Source: Pisolithus tinctorius
Taxonomy: Eukaryota; Basidiomycota; Agaricomycetes; Boletales; Pisolithaceae
Direction: 5' to 3'
Length of the DNA: 64,000 nt
Assembly (NCBI GenBank): GCA_024663395.1
Contig: JANFAH010000005.1
Coordinates: forward strand, 3,100,001 to 3,164,000
A program made the position numbers and the translations under genes. Positions within the stretch are counted from its first letter, which is position 1, and each line of letters opens with the position of its first letter. This document shows, piece after piece, positions 12,073 to 22,974 of this stretch. The notes under the pieces are model-generated. The model did not search any database. It saw only the letters and a list, made by a program, of their open reading frames with translations, and was not told the origin of the DNA.

Positions 12073-13328
12073 CTACGATGCACACGCCCTCAGCCACCTA
12101 TCCAACGCTGTAACGTAGTGCTCCACGGTCCACTTTGCCGCGGCTGCAGTAATAAATGGGCGCCAACAGGCAAACAGACCTGCTCTTGCAAACCCGTCCA
12201 TTATCATGCTCCCCCATACCAACAACCAAGCCATCGTCCACACTCTCCCAATCCACCCACCCACCTTCCTACCTGTCATCTGCGTGAACGTATGCTCGAT
12301 GATGATACCAAGAGCCATCATTCCGAACGAGAGAAGCATGGTCCACCACTCAACGCCACAATTGAGCGTGGCCAGTACAACGTTGTGAAGTACCCCCGAC
12401 GCTAGGAACGAGCCCACCACGTATCCGACCCGTCCGAATACGAACCCTAATGGCCACCCTCCGAGCACGATGAGTGTTCGTCTCACAAGCTGATGCCATC
12501 TGTAACCCCAAAAATCATACAACGAGGTCGCTTTCCACGGTGCGTCGAATAGGGGGGGCCATTGTGCGGGGTCTTGTTGGAACACCGCGACACCAATGAA
12601 TGTACCGATGTCGTAGCGCGTTTGCATGCCCGCACAGACAACGGATGCAGCGACGATGGATATGATACTGGATCGGGCGTATCAGATCAGGGGGGGAAGT
12701 GTGTCGTCAAAGATCGTGCCTCCGCTCAAGACGGTGAGTGTTTCCGGGGAAAACGCATGTACGGCGATGTGGAATACGCCGCATATGAAACTATGGAAGA
12801 GGGCGGAGAGAAAGACGTATATTGCGAAGTGTAGGCGAGAGGTAGGGCGCGTGTCGGGGGGAAAGCGGATCCCCTTGGACCAGTTCCAGCCAACGCCACG
12901 AAAATTGACCGTGAGGTCGATCGCATCGACGAGGAAGGAGGAGGTAGGTCTCATGGGTCGCTTGAGTGGGCCGTTCACGAACACCCAATCGAGTGTGCGG
13001 ATGACAATGCAAAACATGATCAACTACTCAGGATAGAATATCAATTTCAAAGACAAATAGCAAACCGGTGATCAGAGTACTTGAAGGGGTCGGAGAATGT
13101 GGGACATAAATACCACACAGCCGACATTCAAAAACGACCATTGAGGATTTCCACATGAAAAGTCGACGAACATCTCAACACGAACCGCCAGGAAGACGAT
13201 GAGCGGCCACAGGGCGATACGCAGCATGCGCGTGCCAGGGAGAATGACTAGGACAGCGACGACTTGGTAAGCAAGACATGGTGGTAACACGTACGCGAAG
13301 AATGTGTATATGTCACGGCCGAAGCCAT
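12073..13328 (-). pseudogene. Wax-synthase-like acyltransferase, broken array copy 3
   Basis: Two lesions separate it from copies 1, 2 and 4. First, about 73 bases are missing from exon 1 just after the old start codon (compare 8205-8280 in copy 2), which removes roughly 24 codons and puts the ATG at 13328 out of frame with the rest. Second, a TGA replaces an arginine CGA at 12682-12684 in exon 2, near residue 210 of 412. The remainder, including the WPPLFDAPW and FWGYRWHQ motifs, is open and well conserved, so inactivation looks recent. A shortened protein from another start is possible but would lack the C-terminal half with the active site. Confidence 0.8.
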
Positions 13329-13389
13329 CGTTCGGTTGTACAGGTCGTCGATGATGACGAAGATGATAGTTCGGGTCTCTGCCGTCACC

Positions 13390-14330
13390 ACACCTAAAAG
13401 CAGCTGTCAACTGTTGCGGAGTATCCGAACTCCCAAGTTACTATCTATAAAGCGCTCAGGATCCATTGTCACCGCCGTACAAACTGTCTGGTAGGCGAGG
13501 GCGCATCCATGCGCTGGAATACGGCAAAGGCCATCACTGCTGGCTTCATTCCTTGATATTCCTTGATTTTCCATTGGCCTTGCTTTGGTTCACCTTCGTA
13601 ACTGCTTTATATAAACATTGTAAAGCTATGTGAAGGTATATCCATGTATAAGGCTGGACTTGATGAGACTCCGTCATAGTAGCGGACACAAGATAGGTGT
13701 GTATGACAGATACAACATATTCTCGTAAATGTAAGTGAGCGTGGACCGTACATATTGGCGTTTTCCTTGAAGGCGACTGTAGTTTTCGGCAGCTCAAAGC
13801 AGCACAAGCCAAAAGCAAGACAGCTCCAATCACCAGGCAAGAACTTGAGCTGAGCCCGTAGAGGGCATCGACGGGTGAATAGTGCCATGTCGTAGGGCCG
13901 AATGCTGCTAGCGGTGGGCTCCATCGCGAAGTATAAAATGTGTGCCCGTGACTGATAGTACGAAAAGACCTCCGTGCTCGTCATTGAAGGTTATTGGGCA
14001 ACTCACGTTTATCATCGTCGCAAATCAACGACCCGCTGATAACTTACCGTGTTGTGGAAGGGCGAACTCTGTTTCTCGGCGGGAGCCCCTTATTGTCACA
14101 TGGCCTATCGATATGGGGGTACCCCTGCACCGTTGTACACAAATCAAGAAGATGATGGAGAGATCAATGATAACCCAAACGGGATCTTCGCCCTCAAGCG
14201 AGCCACAATGATCGCACACACCAATACTAATATTGTCCATTGTCCATCGAATTTAGCCTCCACTTGGTACGCTACGTAGGAGCCTGTCTACATCGTGCGA
14301 CTGAGTACCACGCAGTCCAAGATTAGAAGG
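13390..14330. other. Array spacer upstream of acyltransferase copy 3
   Basis: Counterpart of 8345-9060. It contains an extra stretch of about 120 bases near 13550-13660 not seen in unit 2. No supported gene. Confidence 0.4.
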
Positions 14331-14341
14331 CCATTGCACGG

Positions 14342-14795
14342 TCAATTGCCGTTGTGGCACTACAAAGCATTTGTTATAACTTGTGGTAAAGGAGAAAAAT
14401 AGTTCCCAACTTACACAAACTTGAATAGCTTGGCCATTGCAAGAATCAGCGTCAGTGTCGGGGCTGCAAGCATAGCTGTCAAGTGCATTGACATTTCAAA
14501 TCCATTTAATTGAGAAAGGCCAATGCTTACTTGACGCTATTAAGGTGTAAGCCAGTGAAGGTGGCCTGGGCAGTCCAACACGCCCCCTTTGTACGGGTTC
14601 TGCCCAGTCACTTGGTGAATGACGTTGCAGGAGTTGTCGTATACTTGCCCTGTAACACTTACAAACGCCGTTGTTGCCGTTCGTTTGGCCGCCAGCCTGG
14701 GCGATACCGAAGTTGTACCCCGGGCAAATGGCAGACGCAGAAACCACGAAGAGTGCCGTAGCGGCGATTGTCGAGAAGAATATTTTGATGAACAT
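14342..14795 (-). pseudogene. Secreted cysteine-rich protein, broken array copy 3
   Basis: The signal peptide and first mature residues (ICPGYNFGIAQAGG) are intact, but intron 1 has shrunk from 56 to 13 bases, too short to splice, so translation shifts frame after NNGV. Exon 2 also lacks seven bases next to the fourth cysteine, and the third cysteine codon now encodes tyrosine. The last exon still carries the longer CCHNGN-type ending. With the neighbouring acyltransferase also broken, unit 3 is a dead module. Confidence 0.7.
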
Positions 14796-16023
14796 GATCG
14801 TGTAGGAGCTTGGAGACCGCTTTTAACGATAAAGGTGAGACTGATGTATTGGAGATATGGGCTGGGGGACTCTTGGGCTACGAAGGGCAACATTTTATGC
14901 ATTCTCTGAGCCTCGACCCTTCCAATCGAGGTATCCTTCCGCGGGACCAAGTGTACTGCGGTTGCAGCAGGCTCGCAACATCAACATCTCGGTCACGTTC
15001 CAGGTGTCGGTAAGGGCATGGGTGCAGTACAGGCTCTCGATACGACCGACTCTAGGGCCAAGGTAAACCAGCGCATCAGGCGGCCCTTACCCGTCTTGCC
15101 TTTCGAGCTCACGATCCGGCTGCGCCGGGTGTTGATGCAGTAGCAGACCTCTACTCAAGGAATATTCCATGTGCTATGTGCTGCGGCCAACACACCAGTC
15201 ACTTCCCCTGGTGCAGGAGAAACGATATGCTGGAGAAAAACTGTGCGAAGCAGGCTTTTAATTCTATGTACTGAGTTCGAACCGACTCACCCGGCACATG
15301 TTCACATATGGAAAACGTACTTGGGCTCAACTATGTGTCTGCAGAAATCCGTACTAGCGAATACATGGATGGAACTGGCCATCGACGATCCGGAAGGGGA
15401 GCCTGGTCGAGCTTCTAATACCGTGTCATGCGCATGGACATACGTCCGAATTGATTGCTGTTGCAGATGACTCAACGAGATAAAGTTCAAGGCGATTACT
15501 TGCCCACGCGACTGCGCAGGATGCAGTGACAAATTCAACTCAATTCAAGTCGGGTGTTCTTTCTTGCACGTTTATTGCTGGTAGAGATGTCAGTACTACG
15601 ATCCGGACACGGTTGGCTCACGCAGGAAGCCTCACTAGAGGTTGTCTTGGTTCCGTTAGAATCTCTGTTACCAGCGTGGTTTACTTGCATATTGCCAGGG
15701 CTCAACATCAAACAATGAATGCCACCGTTGAACGCTGAGCAACGTATCGGACTGCTACTAGTCGAGAACTGATTCTACGAGTATCTGTAAAATGAAGTCA
15801 AATAAAAATTAGTTTCTTTTCAGTGAGGGATGAACGCGGCGAACCATCAGCTAATGAAAGCTACGCGTGAGGAGCCCCTGTGTTTGCACAAACAGTCATA
15901 CATACATGATGCAAAGAGAAGATGATCCAACGCAGGAGAACATTGCAATACAACTACCTATCTAAACAATTCGTTCTGCGTTGTGCCAAGTTCTCATATT
16001 GGGGAATATTGGGAATGGAATGG
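14796..16023. other. Array spacer, unit 3/4 junction
   Basis: A shorter and more diverged version of the unit spacer; similarity to 1-900 is clear around 15212-15760. No supported gene. Confidence 0.45.
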
Positions 16024-17423
16024 TCATCCTTTCGTGCCCATTGCACCCTCCAAAAGCAAATGTTGTATCGTATCCGGCAAAGGAAGCGCTACGATGCACA
16101 CGCCCCTCAACCACCTATCCAACCCTGTAACGTAGTGCTCCACGATTCTCTCTGCCGGGGCTGCGGTACCAAATATGCTCGATGACACAAACAACCCCGC
16201 TCTCGCAAACCCGTCCACTATCAAATTCCCCCACATCAACAACCAGGCCATCGTCCAAACTCTTCCGATCCACCCATCCACTCTCCTGCCCGTCACCTGT
16301 GTGAACACATGCTCGACGACAACACCGACAGCCATCATCCCAAACGAAAAGAGCATAGTCCACCATTCAACACTCTGCTTGAGCATCGCCGCCACAACAC
16401 CGTGGAGTATCCCCGACGCGAGGAACGAACCCACCACGTATCCCACACGTCCGAACCGGAACCCTAAAGGCCACCCCCCAAGTACGATGAATGACCGTCT
16501 TGCGAGCTGATGCCATCTGTGGCCCCAAAAATCGTGCAACGAGGTCGCTTTCCACGGCTCATCGAACACGGGGGGCCATTGTGCAGGATCTTGTTGGATC
16601 ACTGTAACACCAATGAACGTAGCGATGTCATAGTTCATTTGCAAGTTCGCATAGATAACGAATGCAGTGAGAATGGATATGATACTGGATCGGGTGTATC
16701 GGATCAGGGGGGGAAGTGTGTTGTCAAAGATCGTGTCCCAACTTAAGCTAGTGATTGCTTCCAGCGCAAATGCTTGTATAGCAGTGTGGAGTAGGCCGCA
16801 TATGAAACCATGGAGGAGGGCGGAGAGAAAGACGTGTATTGCGAAGCGCGAGCGAGACGTGGGTCGCGTGTCGCGGGGAAAGCGAAGGCCCTTGGACCAG
16901 TTCCACCCAACGCCGCGAATGTTGGTCGCGAGATCGAGTGCATCAGTGAGGACTGAGGGCGAAGGTCTGGCAGACCGCCGGAGTGGGTCCCTTAAAAATG
17001 CCCAATCAAGCGTACGGAAGACAATGCAAAACATCGCTATCTATAGGTCCGCAAGAGACACAGATAGAATATCGATTCCGAGTACGAGCAGCGAATCGGC
17101 GATGAGAGTGAAGGGGGCGAAGGATGGGACATACATACCGTAAAACCAAAATTTAAATACGACCTTTGAGGATTTCCACATGAAAAGTCGATGAACATCA
17201 CAACACGAAATGCCAGGAAGACGATAATCGGCCATAGGGCGACACGCGGCGTGCGCGTGCCGGGGAGAATGACAAGGACAGCGACGACATAGTAAGACAG
17301 ACACGCTGGTAAGACGTACGCAACGAGCGTGTATATATTGAGTGGGAGTGTCCCTGACGTGGGTGGGACACTAAGAACGTTAGTCAACAGTGTCCCAAGT
17401 GAGTCAAGGAGCGTCCAGGACAT
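16024..17423 (-). CDS. Wax-synthase-like membrane O-acyltransferase, array copy 4
   Basis: The most diverged copy. Exon 1 is 17423-17139, intron 98 bp, exon 2 17040-16024; 433 aa. The start MSWTLLDSLG differs from the MAxAVPSTLLEA start of copies 1-2, and the splice junction keeps phase 0. Conserved motifs: WPPVFDEPWKATSLHDFWGHRWHQ region and the basic pair after it. A one-base insertion near the end (reading LRGVCIV in place of LRARAS) replaces the usual C-terminus with about 20 extra residues, which probably matters little. The predicted role is the same as copy 1. Confidence 0.78.
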
Positions 17424-17479
17424 GTTCAGCCGACAACGTCGTCAGTGACGAGACGATGGTGTTTGAGTCCACGCGACAT

Positions 17480-18320
17480 CCTAAAAGCAGCTTTCAACTT
17501 GCGTGGAGTAGCCGAACTCTGGGTAAACCGTTCAGCAGCTATCAGTCTTTATTATCTCCTCTCTTGATTAGAACGGGATTACGCATGAGAAAAGCGATGG
17601 CATGCGCGATTTGATGCGTCACAAAAATCCTCCTAAGCCATAAATGGACTAGGACCAGCCACCCTGCCGCCGGGGACCTGGAATTTACGACCAAGCCTGG
17701 AAGCGAACCCTGACTGAACTGCATTTTCCCCGAAAAGTGCGACTGAAGACGGGAGGCAACAGCAGGCAGCCGCGTAATTTTGCAGAGGACACTCGCCAAC
17801 ACAAGCCAAACGGGAGGGCACCGTCGTATGGCAGACAACCGCAGAGGCTATAAAGGACATCCACTGATGACTAGTCTCATGACATGGAGTTGAAGGCTGC
17901 AATGTTGCCAAGGATGGGCTCCACAGAGAAACATAGTACGTGTGCTTGTGTCTGACGATGCAGGGAGAACTTCGCGCTCGACATTGAAGATGATGCTCAG
18001 GCACACTTGGTTGTCGGTGAGCAACTTACGTACGTTCATCATTGTGAAATCAGCGACTCCACCGGAGGGTACCCTTGTGTACGCAGCAACGGGGTATGGG
18101 ATGATCACTCAAAAGGGCTGACACTCATATTCACCCTCAAGAAACGCATGTCAGTCACACATAGCACACTTGTGCATGATGTAGAAGGGAGTACACCAGT
18201 ATTAATATTAACCATTGCTTTTCGCTTCCTTGATACGCTACAGAGAAGGCTGTCTAGATCGTGCGGCTGGAGGCTCCTCAATCATTCCAGTCTTGCAGTG
18301 TCCGTAATCTGAAGATCTTC
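17480..18320. other. Array spacer upstream of acyltransferase copy 4
   Basis: Diverged counterpart of 8345-9060. No supported gene. Confidence 0.4.
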
Positions 18321-18326
18321 TCATGG

Positions 18327-18836
18327 TCAATTGCCATCATTGCGGCACTACGAAGGGTTTATTATGACTTGTGGTAGGGAACAGAAGCAAAACACAACTT
18401 ACACAGACTTGGATAGCGTGGCCGTTGCAAGAACCGGAGTTAACGTCGGACCGGCAAGCATAGCTGTCAAGTGCATTAACATGCCGCATTCAGTCGCTTC
18501 GGAAAAGTCGATACTTACTTCAGGCCATCAAGGTGCAGGCCAGTGAAGGTGATCGGCGCAGGACTGCAGTCGAACACGCCAACTGTGCATGGGTTCGTCG
18601 CAATCACCTGGTCAACAATGTTGCAAGAGTCATCGAACACCTGCCCTGGAATCATGGTCTGCCAGTGAGCACACACACATGTATACTGACGCTTAATACT
18701 TACAAACGCCGTAGTCGGGGTTGGTGTTGCTTCCAGTCTGGGTGATACCGAAGTTGTACCCGGGACAAATGGCAGAAGCAGAAGCCGCGAAGAGTGCTGT
18801 GGCGGCGACGATCGAGAAGAATGCTTTGGAGAACAT
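18327..18836 (-). CDS. Small secreted cysteine-rich protein, array copy 4
   Basis: Four exons at the same positions as copy 1, 113 aa. The signal peptide is MFSKAFFSIVAATALFAASASA, with the mature start ICPGYNFG. Eight cysteines are kept and the protein ends VCCRNDGN, the longer tail that I take to be ancestral because copy 3 and the relic at 9116 also read through to it. The central block reads FDDSCNIVDQ where copies 1-2 have YDNSCNVVHQ, so the mature protein differs considerably from its paralogues. The promoter has CATAAAAG at the position of the copy 1 TATA box. Confidence 0.75.
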
Positions 18837-19248
18837 GAATGTTTAAGAGCTGAGAGACTGCTGAGGTGAGATTGTTGTGCTCGGGTTGTGGATTGGGGAA
18901 CTCTTTGGCTACGGTGGGCAGTCTTTTATGCTTTCTTTAAGCTTCGACCCTCCCAATCGAGATATCCCTTCCGCGGGAACAAGTGTGCCGCGGTCGCAGG
19001 AAGTTTGCAACATCTCGGTCACATTCCAAGTGTCGGTAGGGGCACAGGTGCAGTACGAGCCCTCAATACGAGCAACTCCTATGATTTTCAAAATGACATG
19101 GGCAGTGTCCAGTCGGGGGAACACCGGTACATCAGACTCTCGTACCTTCCCAGCTCCCAATCCGGAATTGGATACGGTAGTAAATCCACTGCTTTGGAAT
19201 AGGATAGGCGGTACGTGCTGTGGCCAACGCAGAAGTCCATCCACCCGG

Positions 19249-20230
19249 TGCTGGAGAAACGGTATACCTGGAAAAAACTGTACAAAACAGGCACTTAAGC
19301 CTGCCGATTGAAAGATTCAAATTTCGAAAACCTGCGTGCGCTTAACTCCAGACCCGGATTTCGAGGATAGTGGAGTCGAACTTGGAGCACTGCAATTAAT
19401 GTGCATTGGTATGCTATTCAAATTGATGGCTGATGAGATTGCAAACGAAATTCGAGCAGATTCCCTTGCGGTTTTCCCCAGAAGGTCCCTACGTTCCGAT
19501 GGCGGAACAGGATGCGGAATCTTGCAAGTTCCACTCAGTTCAAGTCGAGTGTTCTTGCATCTTTTGTTGCTGGTAGAGACTATCGGTATCGCGGTCCGGA
19601 CATAATTGGCCCACGCAAGAAGCCTCGTCTTGATTCCGTCAGAATTTCCGTTATTAAGGTGGTTTGCTTGCGTCTGATTAGACGGATCAGCGTCGAAATG
19701 GTGAATGCCATCGTCGAGCTAGGCAACGGAGGAGATTGCGACCGGTCACGAACGGATCTGTCATTGGCGGTGAAACGCACCTGAGGTTCTAGACTCTGTA
19801 GACGTCTCTGGCAGTAGGAACTCGCTGATTGCGAAGCCAAACAGATTAACCTTTCGTTTTTTTCCTGTGAGGGTGAACAAGCACAGGCTATGTGTGGCAG
19901 CACGCTGGTATGTAGGCTGGTCGAAATCATGTCGGACTCCGAGGTCTCACTTCCAATACATGCCGACTGCACTGGTTCAGCATATGGACTGAACAGTCAC
20001 CGCAATCAGAGTGTGTCGTTGCCCCGTGGCGTTTATACCGCGCAGTTGGTCGCCGTCGAGACGCACGGTGTTTCCACAGCAATGCAATGCCATCGGTTCC
20101 ACCAGAACCGTTCCGTAGAACATCACAGCCATACTTTGAAATTTAGATCTGTGAAAATGCCAATTACCGCTGACAAACAACCAGCCTTCAGTTCATTACT
20201 CTCGGCGCTTATAGCACGACGAAACACTAT
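19249..20230. repeat. Partial fifth unit of the array
   Basis: Aligns with the first 900 or so bases of the other units (for example 19910-20050 with 640-800) but carries no acyltransferase gene. It marks the right edge of the array. Confidence 0.65.
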
Positions 20231-20989
20231 GTGCAACTAATAATGCAGGGGTCTTGGCAAGCCGACAGAGACGGGGACCATCATATGCATCACGAGAGGG
20301 ACCAAGGGTACCAAGCTATAAGGCTGGGTACGGATTTGTGGGGTTATGAACCCCAATTGTTCCTGTGTAACGGTGCATCCGAGCAGGAGCCGTTTCCGAG
20401 TAAAAAGCGGCAGACACGCAGTTCGAACCGAAAGAATAATAGGACTCGTGTCGAACTCGACTCCTTCTTTCCCTGAATATGGCTAGGTCGACTAATATAT
20501 CGACGAGGACCCTGAAAACGTAAAAGGAGCACCTTTGGACTCACCAAGATAATGACAATTGAACGTACCTACCGTTCCGCACGTTGCAGAAAATTGAATT
20601 ACGTGTGGTCACGAAACCATGATGACGGCGAATAATCTTGCAAGGTAATAGTCTCGATATCGGTCCGCAACGAGCATCTAGTTGATAAGGAATTGCGCGC
20701 CTATCACCACCAAAGGGAATATGCGTTGGCGAATCGAAGTAGGTTACTTACTAATATAGCCATGCAGTGGCAGTCCCACCGACCTGTCGTACTTGCTACC
20801 GATGGCATCGATGCACCCTCGACCTTATTATACTCGGGTGCCTTGCAATGACTGTCGATGTTGCTGCCACTTTACGAAAGGAAGCAGATTATTCACCCGT
20901 GAGGTTTCTCGGGAGGCCGACTTTTAGTCTTGAGTAGGGAAGAGAAGTTAGTAGTGTCTCCGCCTGTAACGCTGGATCTCCAAATCAAT
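20231..20989. other. Unassigned sequence right of the array
   Basis: No convincing gene, RNA or repeat seen. Confidence 0.4.
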
Positions 20990-22190
20990 TTCAAAGTTTA
21001 CCAACGCCTCCAGCGGTCCGTGGTGATGATATTACAGACTCAAAACACGGAGGAGAGGTGTACTCTGCCTTTTCTCTCACGGTGATCGCCACTCGCCGAG
21101 AGCACGTTCGCTATGAACGCTTTCGCATTTTGAACTGGTCCGTGACGGTGCTCCAGCTATGGACGAGCTCTCTGAAGCACAAGTGGCACTGCCCGCATTG
21201 GAAAAGGCGAGCAGGATCACCCAAGTCACTATCCGCGATGGTGCTCGTCTAGCAACTTGCTATTAGGCGAATACCCGTTGCCCTACCAGTCCGCCTCCCA
21301 ACGAACTGCTGCTTATACGATTCCTCGAAATAGCTGGTACCGAATTCGCGTCATGCGATGTCCATCGCCATTGGAAAAGAGATTTGGTGCACCTCACGTA
21401 TCATATCGTTGGGCAACGGAGGAGATCCCAGAGCTTCTGGAGTACTATTGTGTCATTGACTCAGACAAAGGGGAAGACATTTGTGTGGCACAAATGTCTG
21501 CCCCCATGTCTGAGTCAGCTGGCTTGGAGCTTGAAATCATCTCTTGATTCCAAAGTCTGGAGTTTTCGGGCAATGGTACGAGTGAGAAGGAATTATTGCG
21601 TTGTCTAACATTATCTCCCTGTCCGTTCAAGAATCCCTGTTGCAGTTTCGTTGTCGAGGAAGATATCGGAGCCGTCTACCTTTCTCCTGCTTTGGAAAGA
21701 CTCGATCATTTGAAACTTCTTTCCGTCACTCACATAGTTTGGATGTCTAAAACCCCGGGCTTCCTGCACGGAAGAGCAGAAGCCTACGATCTTTCATTGT
21801 TCCGTCCTGAGCGCTTTCCTCACCTGAAGTACTCACGTTTCAAAGGATAGTTGGGCAGTCTCCCAGTACTTGTGTACTAGTATCACGGTACTGGGCTTGG
21901 ACTTTTAGGACGACAAGGACAGCGAGGCTCCCACTTTTCTCTGAGTTCTTCCATGCTAAGGATTGGTTATAGTCTTGTTGACTGGTCACGTCGTCGGTCG
22001 TACCTACCCCTCGAAAAGTCTTCGGATGGGCTACTGCTCCTAAAATTAGTATACAACCTTGTCAATTCTACGGCACCAATGCAAACCCTCGTGGCGCTGA
22101 GACTCGATCACTTTGAAAATCGGCCGTGTTACCTACTGAACCACATTGTTCTTCCCGAATCAGCGACCGAGGATTAGTTGTATATCGGCC
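20990..22190 (+). pseudogene. Decayed F-box/LRR-like gene
   Basis: Pieces in several frames resemble the F-box proteins that are numerous in mushroom genomes: a segment ending in EAQVALPALEKASRITQV (21150-21230), then NELLLIRFLEIAG-like and QSFWSTIVSLTQ (21310-21470), then leucine-rich pieces such as ALERLDHLKLLSVTHIV (21680-21740). The pieces cannot be joined by normal introns; stops and frame changes intervene. I infer a relic, not an active gene. Assignment rests on pattern only. Confidence 0.35.
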
Positions 22191-22974
22191 TTAGTGGTGG
22201 GTACCCGGAATTTATAGACTAACTAGTCGCGGGTCCACTGGGGCTCTCGGTCATATTCTATTCGGAGGATGGGGGTATAACCTCGTCAACGTACCGGAGC
22301 CGTGTTTTGAACTGGTCAGACCCCTGCAACAATACCAGGATTGCGTTCAGTGGGATCGGTTCACTGTGGTTGATGGGAATCTTATCCGTCCGGTGTAGCG
22401 GCGTGCTATGTCTATCGCCTCTCAAAAGTTGATTATCCTACTTCCCCCATGTAGGTGTCGAAGATATGATTTTGCAAACTGCCCCCGAAGAACGTTCATT
22501 GGCAGGCGAGAAATAGAGATGTTGTCTCGGGGGGGCCCACGTGCGAAACATATGTACAATAGTTTCGCCATGTTCAAGTCATGATAATTGGACCTGAGTC
22601 ACTCCGGTGAACAAGACGCTGAGACACTAAGTATAGGTATATGTACAACGGACCGACACATTTGTACCGACCTCAAACAATCGACACGATACTAAACATT
22701 TTTTTCATGGATTGACACTCGTTTCTTCCGATGGATTAGCACAGCTTCCATGGTCATTTGCTTCCTATCGCGCAGCGACCCTCGATGTACCGCTCCTTTG
22801 GATTTCCTCCAATACAAAGTATGGATCTGTCTCTAGTTCCAGCATTCCCAGGAATAGAATAACAAAAGAAACGAATGGTGACTGGTTGAAGTCGGAACAC
22901 GCAAACACAGCCCTCTATGACATCAGTTGAGCAAGTCAATTGGTTTAATCTCCGCGAAAATCATTCATACCACG
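22191..22974. other. Unassigned sequence
   Basis: An open frame at 22712-22930 (+) has no recognisable family and no splice context that I could defend. It may be more of the preceding relic. Confidence 0.3.

Larger units (their letters stand above)
1..20230. repeat. Tandem array of a wax-synthase-like / secreted-protein module
   Basis: A landmark sequence (starting TGCAGGAGAAACGATG at base 1) recurs at about 5343, 10469, 15212 and 19249, giving periods of roughly 5342, 5126, 4743 and 4037 bases. Every full unit has the same order on the plus axis: a 1.2-1.9 kb spacer, an acyltransferase gene on the minus strand, a 1-1.5 kb spacer, then a small secreted-protein gene on the minus strand whose promoter leads into the next unit. 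Units 1-3 are closely similar at DNA level, spacers included; unit 4 is more diverged. The fifth copy stops near 20230 before any gene. Because base 1 already lies inside a unit, the array probably extends leftwards beyond the window. Confidence 0.9.

Noticed and set aside
20990..22190. Intact F-box gene
   Set aside because: Similarity lies in several frames separated by stops with no consistent introns, so it was called a relic.
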